Positions 44,947 to 55,923 of a stretch of 64,000 bases of DNA are shown in pieces. This stretch comes from Trichosphaerium sp. ATCC 40318 (taxonomy: Eukaryota; Discosea; Flabellinia; Trichosidae): contig JALMLS010000504.1 in assembly GCA_038496445.1 (NCBI GenBank), forward strand, positions 62,001 to 126,000, written 5' to 3'. The position numbers and the translations under genes were made by a program. The notes beneath the pieces were generated by a model. That model saw nothing but the letters and a program-made list of their open reading frames with translations. It did no database searches and was not told the DNA's origin. The stretch's first letter is position 1; every line of letters starts with the position of its first letter.

Positions 44947-47900
44947 ATGCAGAGCATCTCCACGCTTATAGCTCTTTGTTTTCTTATATTAGCGCTTACT
45001 GGTACGAAATACACTTAAACACATCCACACGCAAGAGACTACTGCTGATGGCCATTTATAACAAAAATCTATTTGAAGTGTTTTGTGCCTCTTATCTCAC
45101 AAAGTCATAACCACCACCACTATGTAGGTGCTACGACGACCAAGCGCCAAATGACTGTCACTTGGGCGGAGTTTCTTAGCGATATTTCTTCATCGTGTCA
45201 GGACACTGTTAACAGTGCTAATACAGTCACGTGGATCATAAATGATCCTTCCCGAAACCTACAGCTTGAAATGTTTAGAATCGATACACCTTTTCTATCA
45301 ACAACGACCATAACAAAAAATGATAATCAAGTCCAGCCCATCCCAAGTACGTACCAGTCTTCGTAAAAGGAAAAAATCTAAACTTGTGTCGCTACTACGG
45401 CAGCAATTTATCAAAAAATCACGTGGAATTGAAAAGTTTCTATTTTTAGTCAAAAACACAATTATACTAACCCCTTATACTATCCAGATAAATGGTATTT
45501 TTACGGTGATGTCGTAACTTCCACTGATCGAGATAACTCTGCTGCTTTCATAATGGTAGATAAAGGCACTTTACAAGTTTTTGGAGGCTACCACGACGGC
45601 GTACAAACTTGTTTATCTTGTTTTTCTGTTTGACAGCCTTTTCCCATAATGCGTATTTACCTTTTGTTTAGGGTAGCTTTTCAATAATAATACAGGGTAC
45701 AGCCAATGCTCAAGGAAGTACTATAGCATACGAGAACGAGTTCTTCTTCTTTCCTGACCTTAGTAAAAAGAAAAGTACTTCAGAAGAGCCAAGTACGCCA
45801 ACAAACTAACTAAAACATCTTAAACAACTTAATGATTTTTGAATAGCAACATCTTGTGGTTTCGATCATGTTGACCATGATCATGATGGAGTGCCAGAAG
45901 ACGCTAAACGCCAAGGTGGAGGATCTCCTTTTTTTAAGTATACATACAATGCAGGTCTAGATTTAAACACGCCATACTATACAGCAAGGGTATCGCTTTG
46001 TTTTTTTTCCAAATTAGACCTAATTTTAATCCACTAGTATGCTGTCGATGTTACATCTGATGTATTCAGCACCTCTGGTCAGTCTGAACAGTTTGTCATA
46101 GACTGGATAACTGCTACTTTCGCTTGGGGAAGTTGGGTATACGAAAGAGAATATGCACTTAAACTCAAATTAGCTGCAGTTTTCTATTACACAGACCCGA
46201 GTAAACTACATAAAAAAAACCCATAAATGACATCTTCTCACTTTTATATAGGCACTGATCCATATGATGGCTTGACAACTAACAGTACTATAGCATTGAA
46301 CACCTTAGAAAGGCTATATCCAGAAACACCGTATGCCAAGTTTGTAACTTTCTTCATACTAACGAAAATTTCAAGCGCGAAGAATGCAATTCAAAGAGAG
46401 TCAACATTAATTCTTTTCGGAAGTAGTAGTAGTAATAGCGCTTCAGGATTGGCTGGTTTGAATGTTTTCTGTGCTCCTGGATTCGCTTCAGCTTCAATTG
46501 GATGGAGGCTTGCTTCTGGATCAATGGTACCTTAAGAAGTTTTATAAAACTTTATTTTACTATGGTAGCTAACCACTGATCTAGAGACTAATGTTTCATG
46601 AGATTGGTCATAACGCTGGCAGTGAGCATACGCATTGTTATGGGGACTTGAGAATGAATATACCCGGCTTTGAGATGACAGAGGGCATAGATGGATGTGG
46701 CTTTGGTGGAGATGGATGTACTCCAGGAAGTATTGTACCAGATGAATGTAAGTTATTTGAAACAACATTGCTGTATTGACTTGGGTATTGTAGCATCGAT
46801 TATGTCTACTGGATGTCCTCAGGCTACAACTAGAGTGGCTTATCTTGGTAGAGCTGGTTTCTATGGTACAAACAGCGAACGTGTTCCTATTCTTCTGAGA
46901 GCTGCAATTGCATGGAGAAGAGGTACAACCATTCATAAAACAAAACACTGTTTTGTTAACATTTATGTAGTTTCTCCAAATAACTTTGCAAACTGCCTCC
47001 CTGATTGGGTTCACGGTTCAACAACAGTAGAATGTGATGACATTTTCCCAACAACAATGACAGATCCCCCAACAACTCTACCTCCAATGACAACTGATCC
47101 TCCAACAAGTCTACCGCCAACAACTCTACCACCAATGACAACAGACCCTCCAACAAGTCTACCTCCAACAACACTACCACCAATGACAACTGACCCTCCA
47201 ACAAGTCTACCACCAACTACACTACCTCCAATGACAACTGATCCTCCAACAAGTTTACCACCAACAACTCTACCACCAATGACAACTGATCCTCCAACAA
47301 GTCTGCCACCAACAACTCTACCTCCAACTATGACAGACCCTCCTACAACGCTACCTCCAACGACACTACCACCAATGACGACAGACCCTCCAACAAGTCT
47401 ACCACCAACAACATTACCGCCAATAACAACAGATCCTCCAACAACAGAACCACCTAATGCGCCACCAACTACAATAGCACCAAACACACCTCCAACAACT
47501 GTACCACCTACAACACCTCCAATAACAACAGATCCTCCAACGAGTCTACCACCAACAACATTACCGCCAATAACAACAGATCCTCCAACAACAGAACCAC
47601 CTAATGCGCCACCAACTACAATAGCACCAAACACACCTCCAACAAGTCTACCACCAACAACAATACCTCCAATAACAACAGATCCTCCAACAACAGAACC
47701 ACCTAATGCGCCACCAACTACAATAGCACCAAACACACCTCCAACAACTGTACCACCTACAACAACTCCAACAACATCAGCGCCAACTGAATCACCCACA
47801 AGTCAACCAACAACCATCACTCCAACTACAACTGCACCTGTGGGTCCTCCAACAAGGGCTCCTGTGCGATTCATACCACCACCAACAACTTCACCTGTGG

Positions 47901-49338
47901 GACCTCCAACAAGGGCTCCTGTGCAATTCACACAACCCCCTCCGACAAGGGCTCCTGCGCAATTCACACAACCTCCTACAAGGGCTCCTGCACAATTCAC
48001 ACAACCTCCAACAAGCGCCCCTGCGCAATTCACGCAACCTCCAACAAGGGCTCCTTTCCAATTCACGCAACCTCCAACAAATGCTCCTGTGCAATTCACG
48101 CAACCGCCAACAAGCGCTCCTGGTACTATATCTCCCACCAACGCCCCATTTGCTCCTCCAACACAACCTCCTACAAATGCACCATTTGGTACAGAAGAAC
48201 CAACCAACGCCCCATTCCCTCCTCCAACACAACCTCCTACAAATGCACCATTTGGTACAGAAGCACCAACAAATGCGCCATTCCCTCCTCCAACCACCCC
48301 TCCTACAAACGCACCGTTTGGTACAGAAGCACCAACCAATGCCCCATTCCCTCCTCCAACCAGCCCTCCTACAAACGCACCATTTGGTACAGAAGCACCA
48401 ACCAATGCGCCATTCCCTCCTCCAACCAGCCCTCCTACAAACGCACCGTTTGGTACAAAAGCACCAACCAATGCCCCATTCCCTCCTCCAACCAGCCCTC
48501 CTACAAACGCACCAGTTCAAACAAGTTCTCCAACCAGTTTACCAACAAGCGCACCAGTTTCAACATGTTCTCCATTCACTCTTGATGGTGGCGTGTTTCC
48601 AAATGGTGTATTCTCTATGGCAGATACTCAAGGATCTGAAGCACCACCACCCTATTGTCTACGATTAGATCGTGGTACCAATATGGTACAAATATTATTA
48701 TGTTTACTCTGCATTATGTTTAACTTCTATTTTTAGAATCCAGTGACTTTGTCGTGTATCAGCAATAATGTCAGAATTACGTTTGATCCTGTTTCTCGAA
48801 GTTTACAAATGTCTGGTGTAACTAGTGGAGGTGTTGATACTGGAAATGTCAGACCAAGCAATTCTTTAGCTCCATTTGTGACAGTATTTAGGTATGTTTA
48901 AGCAACTATTCAAGACTTAACTTATTCTCTCCTCACTCACTCTGTTATAGTAATGTCGAAATTATTGCAACAGGAGAAAGGTTTAGAATGATCTCATCAA
49001 ATTTAAGCCAAGGCTTACTCATTTTCAATGTACACCTTTTCAATCAACTTTTTACTGATTCTTAATTTTTTCTCTTTATTTATGTTGCCGCTTACATTGT
49101 AATTATAGAATGTCTTTTACCTGGCATCACCAGTTCCAGGTGTTAATAGCGTTATAATATCAGGAAATAGCAATGGATACACAATTGAGTATGTCACTAA
49201 TGAAACACTAATCTAACATAACAAAACTTTATTGACTTTTTTTTTTTGTTTAGTGCAAGCTTCAATTTTCTTCAATTGCAAAATCAACAAGTACACACCA
49301 TCAACATTAATGCATCAATTGGAAATTGTATAGCTTGA
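44947..49338 (+). CDS. Secreted metzincin metalloprotease (M12B-like) with Thr/Pro stalk
   Basis: The ATG at 44947 opens a signal peptide (MQSISTLIALCFLILALT). A pro-region follows (QMTVTWAEFLSDISSSCQD, NLQLEMFRIDTPFLSTTT). The catalytic domain includes CGFDHVDHDHDGVPEDA, EQFVIDWITATFAWGSWVYE and LAGLNVFCAPGFASASIGW. Its zinc site is FHEIGHNAGSEHTHCYG (HExxHxxGxxH). The Met-turn (SSIMSTGCP) is reached after a small intron at 46748-46789. From 47050 to 48540 runs a repetitive Thr/Pro stalk with three sub-repeat types. A C-terminal beta domain has PFTLDGGVFPNGVFSMAD, NPVTLSCISNNVRITFDP and VNSVIISGNSNGYTID; it ends IGNCIA, stop. The M12B (reprolysin) type best fits GSEHTH plus the Met-turn. The join between exons 1 and 2 is unresolved. 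It is probably an extracellular or wall-bound protease. Confidence 0.7.
47050..48540 (+). repeat. Coding tandem repeats of the metalloprotease stalk
   Basis: Three successive arrays: TTLPPMTTDPPTSLPP units (47050-47800), TRAPVQFTQPP units (47840-48120), and PTNAPFPPPTSPPTNAPFGT units (48135-48515). Long antisense frames over this region are shadows of the repeat. Confidence 0.9.
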
Positions 49339-49531
49339 GTTTGATCCTTCTGAGTTAAAGGCTCTTAAACTTATGTAATTAAATGTAATAGAATATAATC
49401 AAAAAAGGGGTTTCAAACCAAATAAAGAAACAACCTCGCTTTAGCAGTAACATGCTCAAAAAAGTACAAAGAAGCACCCTTATTTACATAGGCACAATTG
49501 AATCTATTAAAGACATGTAGCATTTGCTCTG
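49339..49531. other. Spacer
   Basis: 3' flank of the protease gene; no feature seen. Confidence 0.4.
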
Positions 49532-49715
49532 ATCGCTACCAACCGATCCAGCCTAGAAAAATGGCTAAGATCAAATGTAGTATCTGTTTTATTAAGTTTG
49601 ATAAGTATCATAGAAGATCAACTAAGAGAAAAACTGTTACAACGTGCTTCCTTAGGATCAGTTTCTATTTCACCGATCTTACAGTACAACCAACCACCAA
49701 TTTTGAAGTATTCAT
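49532..49715 (+). ncRNA. Diverged U2 snRNA-like copy (variant or pseudogene)
   Basis: Starts ATCGCT like U2. It keeps the core GGCTAAGATCAAATGTAGTA and TCTGTTTTATTAAGTTTGAT, that is the branch-point-recognition GTAGTA and stem-loop IIa region. Stem I still pairs (AGCC with GGCT around an A-rich loop). An Sm-like AATTTTGA lies at 49699. Downstream stems are not obviously conserved, so the 3' end is a guess. It may be an expressed variant or a decayed copy. Confidence 0.55.
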
Positions 49716-50060
49716 AAAGCACCACATTTTAGCGAAGACATGCAAGGTACATCCCTTGATTGCAATTACAGCATTGCTTGCAACAATACCTGGTTTTGGG
49801 TAGATTGATAATGGTACACTCTAACTTGTGATTTTTGTTTAGACTAGAGCGCCGTTTATCTAAACAACGTATTTATTGCATACGGCGCAAGATTTCTGTT
49901 TTGTGACTTGGAGAATTGCAATACTAACGCAGTTTTGTACAATATTCAAAGTTGAACATAGAATCTTTCTTTCGTAGCAAAGGGGTAGTACTATTTGTTT
50001 CCACACTGGTAACAAACCATGTAAAATACACCACATCCTTATGGCCAAGTATTTAATATC

Positions 50061-50138
50061 CCTCCTTAATATCCCAGAGCGCCCTACACCATTGAGAATT
50101 GTGTACGCTAGAACACCGGCCAGGACACTCGAGACTAG
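50061..50138. repeat. Dispersed repeat, copy 2
   Basis: CTCCTTAATATCCCAGAGCG, GTACGCTAGAACACCGGCCA and GGACACTCGAGAC match copy 1 at 18373-18460. It sits between the U2-like copy and the U2 gene. Confidence 0.65.
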
Positions 50139-50620
50139 TACATAAGGGTCGCTTAATATAACTCAGAGCACATTCACATTAACAGTGTACAATTGACTTG
50201 TTTAGTAGTAAACGTACTATAAAACGCATAGGCGTTAGTCTAACAAAAGATATTGACACGCTTAGCCAACCCGTTTCCTATGAAACGGCGAACGGAGTTT
50301 ACCATTTGTGAACTTATACTTGAATCAATGAGCTTTTGCTAAAGCTCTTACAACTTGTACAACTCTTTTTTAGCGCTTTTTAATACTTATCCAAACAACG
50401 GTTTAGTGAGTTTGAGGTAATTGTGAAAGCTGAGTGTACTGTAAGCGAGTGACGTGTAATATTCCGAGTCCAATCACATGTTGAAAACAGGGAAAAAAAA
50501 AGTACAATGAGCTTGTTAATAACTTTGGACATACCTTTTGGACGTAGAACGTACGGTAAGCAATTAGATTCTGTGTTCTTCCCACAGGTTTTGGAAAACA
50601 AAACGAAAAGTGTGATTTGT
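50139..50620. other. Spacer in U2 cluster
   Basis: No coding exon; short open frames only. Confidence 0.4.
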
Positions 50621-50651
50621 TTTGTGGCTAAGATCAGGTGTAGTATCTCCG
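50621..50651 (+). pseudogene. U2 snRNA fragment
   Basis: GTGGCTAAGATCAGGTGTAG followed by TATCT matches the U2 5' domain with one or two changes, then similarity ends. An AAATTTTTC follows but no U2 stems. Confidence 0.65.
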
Positions 50652-50765
50652 AAATTTAGCAAAATTTTTCGACTTATGAAATTTTTTTGGTAAATTTAGA
50701 CCCTAAGATAGAGATTGTCGTCCCAGCCCGAAGGTGGTTATTAATTTTCTTTGTTGTTTAGAGAA

Positions 50766-50962
50766 GGGGTTGACCTCATCTGGCGGGTAGTGTAAGGCCT
50801 GACAGATCATTGCTGGGGTGGAAAGGCAAGCCAGTCCGACAATCCCCTGCCCCCGGAAAAAATTCGCTTAATCTTGTGGGGGACATTCGTCCCCCATTCA
50901 GAGATTAAACTGAATAGAACAGATACTACACTTGATCTTAGCCAAAAGGCCGAGAAGGTTAC
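50766..50962 (-). ncRNA. U2: U2 spliceosomal snRNA
   Basis: On the minus strand the 5' domain reads CTTCTCGGCCTTTTGGCTAA then GATCAAGTGTAGTATCTGTT, almost identical to U2 of animals and plants. It includes stem-loop I and the GTAGTA that pairs with intron branch points. Stem-loop IIa (ATTCAGTTTAATCTCTGAAT), a strong IIb hairpin (GGGGGAC...GTCCCCC), the Sm site GAATTTTTTCC and 3' stem-loops III/IV follow. The length is about 195 nt, as for U2. The 3' end is estimated from the last stem. Confidence 0.92.
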
Positions 50963-51354
50963 TTACTGGATGCACTTGAACATGATTTATCATGCAATAC
51001 ATATTTTTAATTGTGGTATTATCAAAAAAATAAGAAATTGCAAAATAAAATGTACACACCAACGCATACCACAATATCATTGATCGGTATAAGGTTTTTA
51101 AATTATTAGAATATATGATAACAACCTGGAAAAATAACTCAAGCTCATCTTTGATTATTTTCATTGAGCGTTATTGAACGTTTAAAGTCAATTGCACGAA
51201 AATGTGGAGAAAAACTTTTGTGCATCCGTATTTTCCTTTTGTTCAGAAAAAAAGCCTTAAAAAAGCAGCTTGTCAGTATTTGATATTCTACTAGTAAGGA
51301 GCTATACAGAGTTGTAACATCAGTTCGTCCTTAATCACATTTAAAGACACGCGT

Positions 51355-51626
51355 ATGAATAGTGACAAGCACAATGTTATTTTATTTGCGTTCATTTTCT
51401 TACACATCAGCGTGGTCCATTGGCGCAAATACGCTGTTCCAAGTATTACAATAGTAAGTTAAGCTTGCAAAATACTAATCCAGTCAACAGACGCTCCGAC
51501 TACAAGACTCCAACAACTCCACATCATGCAACAACTCATACCTTTTGGTCACCAACACAATCTACAACGCCCTTCACTACTCATTCACCACCCACATCAC
51601 CACCAACAGGCGTTGCTTCATCATGA
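51355..51626 (+). CDS. Possible small secreted Thr/Pro-rich protein
   Basis: The ATG at 51355 starts NSDKHNVILFAFIFLHIS, a signal-peptide-like stretch. A Thr/Pro-rich segment follows in another frame (KTPTTPHHATTHTFWSPTQS, then TTPFTTHSPPTSPPTGVASS, stop). A small intron or a frameshift must link them; no clean splice pair was found. It may be a decayed relative of the local secreted proteins. Confidence 0.3.
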
Positions 51627-52163
51627 CTCAAGAATCTACCAACCAGGTTTTTTGAAGTTGATGACACTATTAATTTTTGTTTTTGAGCACCTTTAGAATT
51701 AGTCGTTATAATCCGCGCTAGCACAAGGCGTGTACTACTGCGGTTTAGTTGTGCATCAGCGCTAGTACTATTTGTAGCATCGTTTGCTTACTGCTGGAGC
51801 ACGGCGAGTTTGGAAAGTGGAACCTCTTAAAACGTATTTCATCTTGGATGTGACGGTTAGAAGTAACACACAGTATCAGTTTCAACAGATGATTCGATCA
51901 CAAGAAATGTAACGATAGACGAGAAGACTCGAGGATGTGATTCATTGAAATTTTGAGAGTATTCACGTGCTTAGAGAGAGACTCCGTGTAAGTTGTAGTT
52001 GTTGTTTAATTGTTAATGTAACAAACCACTTTCTACCTCAGTCACAAGTTCTGTTACAATAAATCTCGTGTTCTAACTTCCTGAAGTAATTCATGGAAAA
52101 AACAAAATCGTATGTTTGACTTAACTGTTGATTGTCGTACTTTAATTTTGCTGTTTAAACCTC
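51627..52163. other. Promoter region of small secreted gene 1
   Basis: Resembles 53290-53647 upstream of the second copy (shared CTCGAGGATG and GAGTATTCACGTG words), so the duplication includes upstream sequence. Confidence 0.45.
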
Positions 52164-53057
52164 ATGCACAGCTTAATAATTGCTTTATCCTTATTTATGT
52201 GCTTAGTACAATGCCAGGTAATGAAACACAACTGACTATAATAACTGTAGCTATAATCTAATTTGTTATAGATCACGCTTGTCGAATATACAATGGCGGA
52301 TATGGCACTCGCTATTCCAGCCAACACTCCATCAGCACCAGGAGTTACAGGTGTTGATTTAACAAGAGGAATGGGTATTAATCAGGACAACAGGATGAAC
52401 TCTTTTAGTTCAAGAGGCATGTGATTAACCGAAAAAAAACTGTAGTGGTTTTTTTGCTTTTCCCCGAAATACCAATTGGTTAAAGGTTCTTTATTGATTG
52501 TATTTATAGACTTCACAAGCTTTAACACGAACCTCGATGTTGCTGTAACCAATGAAGACTTTTTAGAATTTGGGTTTACTACCACAACACCATACGAGCT
52601 TGTTAGTATGGAGTACGTGAACGTAAAACAAGTTGATCAACTTCTTGTAAATTCTGTAATATTAATGCATTGTAGTTTCACTCATGACAAGAGTAGTACA
52701 GGACCTAATGAGCTAGCTTTCTTTCTTGATATCGACGGAGTTGTAGCAACAATGCCCTTTGATTCATTCACTCCTGTAATCGATACTTTTGATGATATTG
52801 GTACTGACATCTCCATAAATTTTCCTCCAGGAACAATGATCCAAAGTTCTGCAACAATCAAGATTGTTGGATTTAGAGCAAGTTCTGCATTGGGAACATA
52901 CTCACTCTTTGGTACCTTGTCAGTGTTTGGAGTACCTGGTATGATACCTTGTGTGAGTAAGAAGCGAAGCATTCATGAGGAAGGGGTTGCTTATAATCAA
53001 CGCATTGCTTTGCTTAAGGGTCTATCACGTGATAGAAAAATGCCATCAAAACAGTGA
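52164..53057 (+). CDS. Small secreted protein, tandem copy 1
   Basis: Exon 1 encodes a signal peptide (MHSLIIALSLFMCLVQCQ). Exon 2 begins ITLVEYTMADMALAIPANTP and ends SFSSR at a GC donor. Exon 3 gives DVAVTNEDFLEFGFTTTTPY and ELVSME. The last exon reads FTHDKSSTGPNELAFFLDID, then GTDISINFPPGTMIQSSATI, then SLFGTLSVFGVPGMIPCVSK. It ends RGLS-type basic residues (LKGLSRDRKMPSKQ), stop. The fold looks all-beta. I do not recognise the family. Nearly identical to copy 2. Confidence 0.6.
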
Positions 53058-53139
53058 CCTTAGTTTTATTTGTATACAAGATTGATAGTTAATAAATTGT
53101 TTCAAAACACAAAATATTTGTTTGTCTAGTCTTAAAACG

Positions 53140-53265
53140 TTAACAATGGTATGAACTCCTTTGAGTGCTTTGACACCCTCATGTGTAATCTTTGTAAGTG
53201 ACACTTTGGTTACATTCCAATATAAATAGTATGCACGTGCGCTGACACCTTCATCTGTAGTACCA
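53140..53265 (-). pseudogene. LRR gene relic between the tandem copies
   Basis: On the minus strand TTDEGVSARAY and VTKVSLTKITHEGVKALKGV plus HTI match the 23-residue LRR repeat of the gene at the right edge (VTDEGVKALAGVHTI). No flanking repeats or intact frame. Confidence 0.6.
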
Positions 53266-53647
53266 TTTGTATCAGCTTGGAAAGTATGTGGTACTTCTTA
53301 TGGTATGTGTCGCATGATGAGCCAAACATTTCAGCAACTAATGGCGTTACTCCGACCCATAAATGATAAGCTTAAAAAATCTTGTCTAATGCAACGGAGG
53401 AGAAATCTCGAGGATGGATTCTCTGAATACTTAGAGTATTCACGTGTAGTATTAAGTGGTTGTAGAATGAGAATAAACAGCTACTACCTACGTCACAACT
53501 TTTCCGTTACATCTACATTGTAGAAACGAAGTTCGGGGCAGTTAACAAGTTATCTAAAAGTCGTAAGATCATTTTAATGTTGAAAAAAAAACACAGAGTT
53601 GACTTCCTTGAGATTATTTTTATCACTTTTTCAACTGTTTACACCTC
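53266..53647. other. Promoter region of small secreted gene 2
   Basis: Similar to 51890-52163; CACGTG near 53450. No other feature seen. Confidence 0.4.
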
Positions 53648-54663
53648 ATGCGGAGCTTAATAATTGCTTTATCCTTATTTATGTGCTTAGTACAATGCCA
53701 GGTAATGAAACACAACTGACTATAATCTAATTTGTTATAGATCACGCTTGTCGAATATACAATGGCGGACATGGCACTCGCTATTCCAGCCAACACTCCA
53801 TCAGCACCAGGAGTTACAGGTATTGATTTAACAAGAGGAATAGGTATTCGTCAGGACAACAGGATGAACTCTTTTAGTTCAAGCGGCACGTGATTTAACG
53901 AGGAAAAAAAAAACCTAAAGTGAGCTGGGATGTGATTTAGGTAGATTGTTTTGCTATTGGTGGAGTTTGTGTTATGAGTTTTCGCTACAAACTAACGTCA
54001 TCTCGACTTTTTTTAAGCAAAGCACTCCTGATAGTAATTGTTTGTAATAACCGCCCGAAATACTAATTGGGTTAACGTTCTTTTATTGATTGTACTTATA
54101 GGCTTCACAACCTTTAATATGGATGTCGATGTTGCTGTAACCAATGAAGACTTTTTAGAATTTGGATTTACTACCACAACACCATACGAGCTTGTTAGTA
54201 TGGAGTACGTAAAAATGAAAAAAAAAGATTCATTGTTTGCCTTTTCAATTTACTTTCTACAATATGTTAATATGCTTGTAGTTTCACTCATGACAAGAGT
54301 AGTACAGGACCTAATGAGCTAGCTTTCTTTCTTGATATCGACGGAGTTGTAGCAACAATGCCCTTTGATTCATTCACTCCTGTAATCGATACTTTTGATG
54401 ATATTGGTACTGACATCTCCATAAATTTTCCTCCAGGAACAATGATCCAAAGTTCTGCAACAATCAGGATTGTTGGATTTAGAGGAAGCGCTACACAAGG
54501 AACATACTCACTCTTTGGTACCTTGTCAGTCTCTGGATTACCTGGTATGATACCTTGTGTGAGTAAGAAGCGAAGTATTCATGAGGAAAGGGTTGCTTAT
54601 AATCAACGCATTGCTATTCTTAAGGGTCTATCACGTGATAGAAAAAGGCTATCAAAGCCATGA
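53648..54663 (+). CDS. Small secreted protein, tandem copy 2
   Basis: Same exon plan as copy 1: signal peptide MRSLIIALSLFMCLVQCQ, ITLVEYTMADMALAIPANTP, GC-type donor after SFSSS, then VDVAVTNEDFLEFGFTTTTP and the long last exon (GPNELAFFLDIDGVVATMPF, ATIRIVGFRGSATQGTYSLF, LSRDRKRLSKP, stop). The coding parts are about 95% alike while introns differ in length, which points to selection or conversion on exons. Confidence 0.6.
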
Positions 54664-55923
54664 ACGTAATAGAATTTTACCAGTTTATTAACGTTCAATC
54701 AAATCAAAGATACTACTGTTAATAAATTGTGCAAACGTTCTAAGATGTATTTGTATCACGTGAGCAGAAACGTTTGAAACGTTAGCTAGCAATGTAAATT
54801 TTAAAGTTTTCGTGTATGTTCTACCTCGAGGAGTATCCACACTCATACGATTTAAACTGCCCGCCTAAAACCTTGGCACACAACGAGCTATGTTCGTAGA
54901 TGCCACATTTCAGGACACGAGCTCTCTCGTATGAGTCAGGATACTCCTCTGTAAAGGGAGCTAGTTTTTAGAGCTTGTTTAAGGAGCATCAGCAAAGGAA
55001 GTTCGTTTAGGAGTTTATATAAAGTACACGTGCACAGGTACTTCTAACGTCTTTGTATCTAGAGCGCAAACGATGACTTCTGACAGTATACTATCGTAGA
55101 TATAAACGAAACAAGAGCAGAGACTTGTTTGGTAGCTAATCCCTTTACTCTTCTTTTAGATAATTTATTGTGTTCAGTAAGCCAAGCATACGAAATGAAT
55201 TGCAGTTGCTAGAAACGTTGTTAACAAAGCCTCGTTTTTTTGCTTCTAAATGCTCCAAGCATAATCGCATACACATGAAGTATTTAGCAGCAACAACACG
55301 ACCACATTATGAGAAGCGTCAATAGCTAAGGCTTTCGCTGACAGTTATGTTGACACGGTTTTCAAAAAAAAAAAAAAAAAACTGGTTCTGACTCTTTTGT
55401 TACCTTTCTAAAACCCAACCCACAGCACAATGAACTTTGTATATGTACTAGTACCATAAAGATGTAAACACTCTAAACAAGGCTTTGTATTCAAAAAAAA
55501 TATAGCCAAAATGAGAAAAAACGTGCATCAAAAAATACCAAAAAAAAATAGACGAAAAAACAGCCTCTTGGCGTCTTCTCTTCTCTTTTTATTCATTTTC
55601 TTGAAAAAAATACCACAAGCGTACTTGAATAGTAGTAAAAAAATCCAGTTATTTCCTTTTTGAATTACACTCCTTTGCATAAAAATCACGTGAGCAAAAA
55701 CAAAAATAGTAAAAAAAAAAAAAGCGAGTTACTGAGATGTCGATTGTAACCACTGCCACTCTCATCTTATCAATCATTCGCTAGCACGACAACTGTCATC
55801 TAGTCTATAGAATGGAGGGAAAATGTAGATACACAATTAAAGGAAGAAGGGGGGTACCAGGCGTCTTTACTTTTTTTTTTTTTGAAACACTTCGTCCGTT
55901 ATTTTTTTGGGTTTTTCTTTACT
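54664..55923. other. 1.26 kb intergenic, A/T-run rich, no gene seen
   Basis: Contains CACGTG near 54755, 55027 and 55686 and several A or T homopolymers up to about 19 bases. No exon supported. Confidence 0.5.

Noticed and set aside
47011-48520. Long antisense open frames (VVGG-rich and Cys/Trp-rich) opposite the protease stalk
   Set aside because: They mirror the Thr/Pro DNA repeat; no start context, splice sites or family resemblance.
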